NCBI GenBank assembly: GCA_016868895.1
Contig: VGFK01000002.1
Location: 62,001-126,000, forward strand
DNA length: 64,000 bases
Origin: Bacteroidota bacterium
GTDB taxonomy: Bacteria > Bacteroidota > Bacteroidia > Chitinophagales > Chitinophagaceae
Direction of reading: 5' to 3'
Under the pieces are notes generated by a model. The model was not told the DNA's origin and made no database searches. It was given only the letters and a program-made list of their open reading frames with translations. A program made the position numbers and the translations under genes. This document shows, in pieces, positions 61,846 through 64,000 of the stretch. Each line of letters begins with the position of its first letter. Within the stretch, counting starts at the first letter, position 1.

Positions 61846-63027
61846 ATGAAAAAAGCATACATCCTTTCTGCTGTTCGAACACCCATCGGAAAATTTGGAG
61901 GGACGTTCACCAGTATTCCTGCTACCGTGCTCGGAGGAATTGCCATTCGGGGAGCGGTGCAGCGAGCGGGCGTTGATCCTGCCCGCGTGCAGCAGGTGAT
62001 CATGGGAAATGTCATTGCAGCGAATCTGGGACAGGCGCCTGCCCGACAAGCAGCGCTGCATGCCGGGTTATCCAATTCATGCATCGCCACGACTGTCAAT
62101 AAAGTATGTGCCAGTGGAATGAAGTCCGTCGCCATGGCCTGCCAATCCATTCAATTGGGTGATGCAGATCTAATTGTTGCCGGCGGCATGGAAAACATGA
62201 GCAATGTCCCTTTTTATGTGGAAGGGCATCGGTGGGGGCATAAATACGGGGACACGCGACTGATTGATGGACTTTCAAAAGATGGATTGACAGATCCATA
62301 TGATCAGCAAGCAATGGGCTTGGCAGCAGAACACTGTGCCAGCGAATGTTCAATTGGACGGGAAGAACAGGATGCTTATGCCATGGAAAGCTATCGTCGC
62401 TCTCAACACGCTTGGGAAAAAGGATATTTTGATCAAGAAATTGTTATCGTAGATCTTCCCCAAAAAAAAGGAGCACCCATTCAGATGAACCAAGATGAAG
62501 AACCCTGGAATGTAAAATTTGAAAAAATCCCGATGCTTTCCTCTGCATTTAAAAAAGATGGAACCGTCACCGCTGCCAACGCCAGTACCATGAATGATGG
62601 CGCTGCTGCATTGGTGATTTGTTCAGAGGAGTTCCTGCAGCAAACGGGACTGCAGCCTGTGGCAGAAATTCTCAGTTATGCAGATGCCGAACAAGAGCCG
62701 ATCTGGTTCACTACTGCACCGTCGCTTGCATTGCCGACTGCCTTGAAGAAAGCCGAACTTTCCCCTGATGAGATTGGCGCTTGGGAAATCAACGAAGCAT
62801 TTTCAGTAGTCGCCATCGAAAACGCAAAACGTTTGGGGATCCGGCTCGATCGATTGAATCTATTTGGGGGTGCTGTATCGCTGGGACATCCTTTGGGTTG
62901 CAGCGGAGCCCGAATATTGGTCACCCTTTTATCTGTGTTGCATCACAGTGGCCATTCCCATGGCGCAGCCGGAATTTGCAATGGCGGAGGCGGAGCCTCC
63001 GCCATGGTGCTGAGGCGCTGCAATTGA
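61846..63027 (+). CDS. Acetyl-CoA C-acetyltransferase (thiolase)
   Basis: Condenses two acetyl-CoA to acetoacetyl-CoA or runs the reverse cleavage. The 393-residue protein has the nucleophile cysteine in KVCASGMKSVAMAC, GGMENMSNVPFY, NASTMNDGAAALVI, EINEAFSVVAIENAK and the C-terminal GHPLGCSGARI and CNGGGGASAMV (second active-site Cys). The direction, biosynthetic or degradative, cannot be told. It is the last gene of the pckG-pulA-thiolase unit, 4 nt after pulA. Confidence 0.94.
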   Translation: MKKAYILSAVRTPIGKFGGTFTSIPATVLGGIAIRGAVQRAGVDPARVQQVIMGNVIAANLGQAPARQAALHAGLSNSCIATTVNKVCASGMKSVAMACQSIQLGDADLIVAGGMENMSNVPFYVEGHRWGHKYGDTRLIDGLSKDGLTDPYDQQAMGLAAEHCASECSIGREEQDAYAMESYRRSQHAWEKGYFDQEIVIVDLPQKKGAPIQMNQDEEPWNVKFEKIPMLSSAFKKDGTVTAANASTMNDGAAALVICSEEFLQQTGLQPVAEILSYADAEQEPIWFTTAPSLALPTALKKAELSPDEIGAWEINEAFSVVAIENAKRLGIRLDRLNLFGGAVSLGHPLGCSGARILVTLLSVLHHSGHSHGAAGICNGGGGASAMVLRRCN

Positions 63028-63061
63028 GAACAGCCTGCGAAAAGCAGCGGGGTATTATTTT

Positions 63062-63091
63062 TTGTCTTTAACCGCCCGTGCAATACTTTTG
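63062..63091 (+). promoter_or_regulatory. Full-consensus Bacteroidota promoter for pdhB
   Basis: TTG at 63062-63064, exactly 19 nt spacer, then TACTTTTG at 63084-63091. This is the best -33/-7 match in the window. Predicted transcript start near 63096, 16 nt before the pdhB ATG. Confidence 0.8.
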
Positions 63092-63111
63092 CAGCACAAA
63101 TTTTCGAACAC

Positions 63112-64000
63112 ATGGGAAGGATCATAGCGTTTCGGGAAGCACTTCGTGAAGCAATGCAGGAAGAAATGCGCCGAGATGAGCGAGTACTGCTGATGGGGGA
63201 AGAAGTTGCAGAATACAATGGAGCCTATAAGATAAGCCAGGGCATGTTGGATGAATTTGGTCCCAAGCGCGTAATTGATACACCCATTGCAGAACTGGGA
63301 TTCACAGCTGTCGCCGTTGGCGCTGCCCAAAACGGACTTCGCCCCATCGTGGAATACATGACCTGGAACTTCGCTGTATTGCCATTGGATCAGATCCTCA
63401 ATACCGCATCCAAAATGCTGGCCATGAGCGGGGGACAAGTAGGTTGCCCAATCGTGTTTCGCGGACCCAACGGTTCAGCCGGACAGCTGGGTGCACAACA
63501 CTCCACTGCTTTCGAAAGCATGTATGCCAACATACCGGGTTTGAAAGTCATCTCTGTCTCCAATCCTTACGATGCGAAGGGATTGCTGAAAAGTGCCATT
63601 CGCGACGATGATCCGGTGGTCTTCATGGAAAGCGAAGTGATGTATGGCGATAAAGGAGAAGTGCCAGAAGAAGAATACTTGATTCCAATTGGAAAATCGG
63701 ATATCAAACGCCCGGGCCGAGATGTCACCATCGTTTCATTCAACAAGATGATGAAGGTGGCACTGGGTGCAGCAGAAGAACTGGAGAAAGAGGGAATCAG
63801 TGCCGAAGTGATTGATTTGAGAACCATTCGTCCGTTGGACTGGATGACGATCCTGGAGAGCGTGAAGAAAACCAATCGCTTGGTAATCGTAGAAGAACAA
63901 TGGCCTTTCGCTTCCGTTTCTTCTGAAATCAGCTACCGCATACAAAAAGAAGGATTCGATTACCTGGATGCTCCTATCCGCAGGATCACCGCAGTAGATG
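63112..64000 (+). CDS. pdhB: Pyruvate dehydrogenase E1 component subunit beta (runs off window)
   Basis: Beta subunit of the thiamine-diphosphate E1 enzyme that decarboxylates pyruvate for acetyl-CoA synthesis. The visible 296 residues begin [19 protein letters not shown] and contain [18 protein letters not shown], the thiamine-site glutamate region [44 protein letters not shown], and [12 protein letters not shown] with the start of the transketolase C-terminal domain. The last 30 or so residues lie beyond the edge. The sequence fits the PdhB form of the pyruvate complex better than branched-chain BkdB, but only the neighbourhood beyond the window can settle that. Confidence 0.93.
   Translation, partial: MGRIIAFREALREAMQEEMRRDERVLLMGEEVAEYNGAYKISQGMLDEFGPKRVIDTPIAELGFTAVAVGAAQNGLRPIVEYMTWNFAVLPLDQILNTASKMLAMSGGQVGCPIVFRGPNGSAGQLGAQHSTAFESMYANIPGLKVISVSNPYDAKGLLKSAIRDDDPVVFMESEVMYGDKGEVPEEEYLIPIGKSDIKRPGRDVTIVSFNKMMKVALGAAEELEKEGISAEVIDLRTIRPLDWMTILESVKKTNRLVIVEEQWPFASVSSEISYRIQKEGFDYLDAPIRRITAVD

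Noticed and set aside
1-64000. CRISPR arrays, insertion sequences, prophage genes, toxin-antitoxin or restriction systems
   Set aside because: No regularly spaced repeats, transposase or integrase motifs, or defence-type gene clusters were found on either strand.

Overview
The window comes from a member of the Bacteroidota, most likely of the Chitinophagales/Sphingobacteriales kind; no 16S or other decisive marker is present, so the genus is left open. The evidence is a CusA-type metal pump fused to a TolC-like channel, a 'putative porin' barrel, a HYC_CC_PP-type metal protein, a GldM-C-like secreted protein, signal peptides that mostly end in ...AQ, and sixteen or more promoters of the Bacteroidota -7 type (TAnnTTTG). 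Gene density is very high: nearly every convergent gene pair ends within 3 nt of, or overlapping, its partner. No insertion sequence, prophage, integrase or CRISPR array was seen.

Layout. 1-2.9 kb: 5' part of accA, gluQ facing tRNA-Asp across a shared terminator, a frameshifted alpha-carbonic anhydrase and a STAS protein. 2.9-10.7 kb: clpC and a Sua5-type threonylcarbamoyl-AMP synthase, an ABC-F ATPase with a tail-anchored J-protein, a NIPSNAP protein and punA. 10.8-20.6 kb: an outer-membrane porin, then a heavy-metal locus of small secreted metal-binding proteins, a barrel protein, the CusA-TolC fusion and its membrane-fusion protein. 20.6-25.7 kb: an amidoligase cluster (two ATP-grasp-type proteins, a GCS2/YbdK carboxylate-amine ligase, a class I glutamine amidotransferase) with a divergent esterase. 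This is the best candidate in the window for an uncharacterised biosynthetic system.

25.6-34.4 kb: DUF2911, pdxJ and ahcY, a GNAT enzyme, a PQQ dehydrogenase with an inserted cytochrome c domain overlapping a metallopeptidase/propeller/barrel protein, and a nitroreductase. 34.4-45.4 kb is organised around valine decoding: tRNA-Val(UAC), an S9 peptidase, a Gfo/Idh oxidoreductase, tRNA-Val(GAC) running into clpS, an exonuclease/GIY-YIG protein, an interrupted baeRF-like gene, valS, a small secreted protein and an M20 amidohydrolase. 45.4-51.9 kb: mtaB, plsC, priA and dnaG. 51.9-57.9 kb: a three-gene cytochrome/DUF1501/DUF1553 operon of the type abundant in Planctomycetes. 58-64 kb: GTP-dependent pckG, a secreted pullulanase, a thiolase and the start of pdhB.

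How the genes connect. Several genes act in tRNA maturation and decoding: gluQ with tRNA-Asp, Sua5 with MtaB in the t6A to ms2t6A route, and valS with both tRNA-Val isoacceptors. ClpC and ClpS belong to one proteolytic machine although 35 kb apart. PriA and DnaG meet stop to stop. pckG, pulA, thiolase and pdhB place glucan breakdown, gluconeogenesis and acetyl-CoA metabolism side by side. Two genes look damaged by single lesions: the carbonic anhydrase (one extra A in a 7-A run) and the baeRF-like gene (one in-frame TAA).
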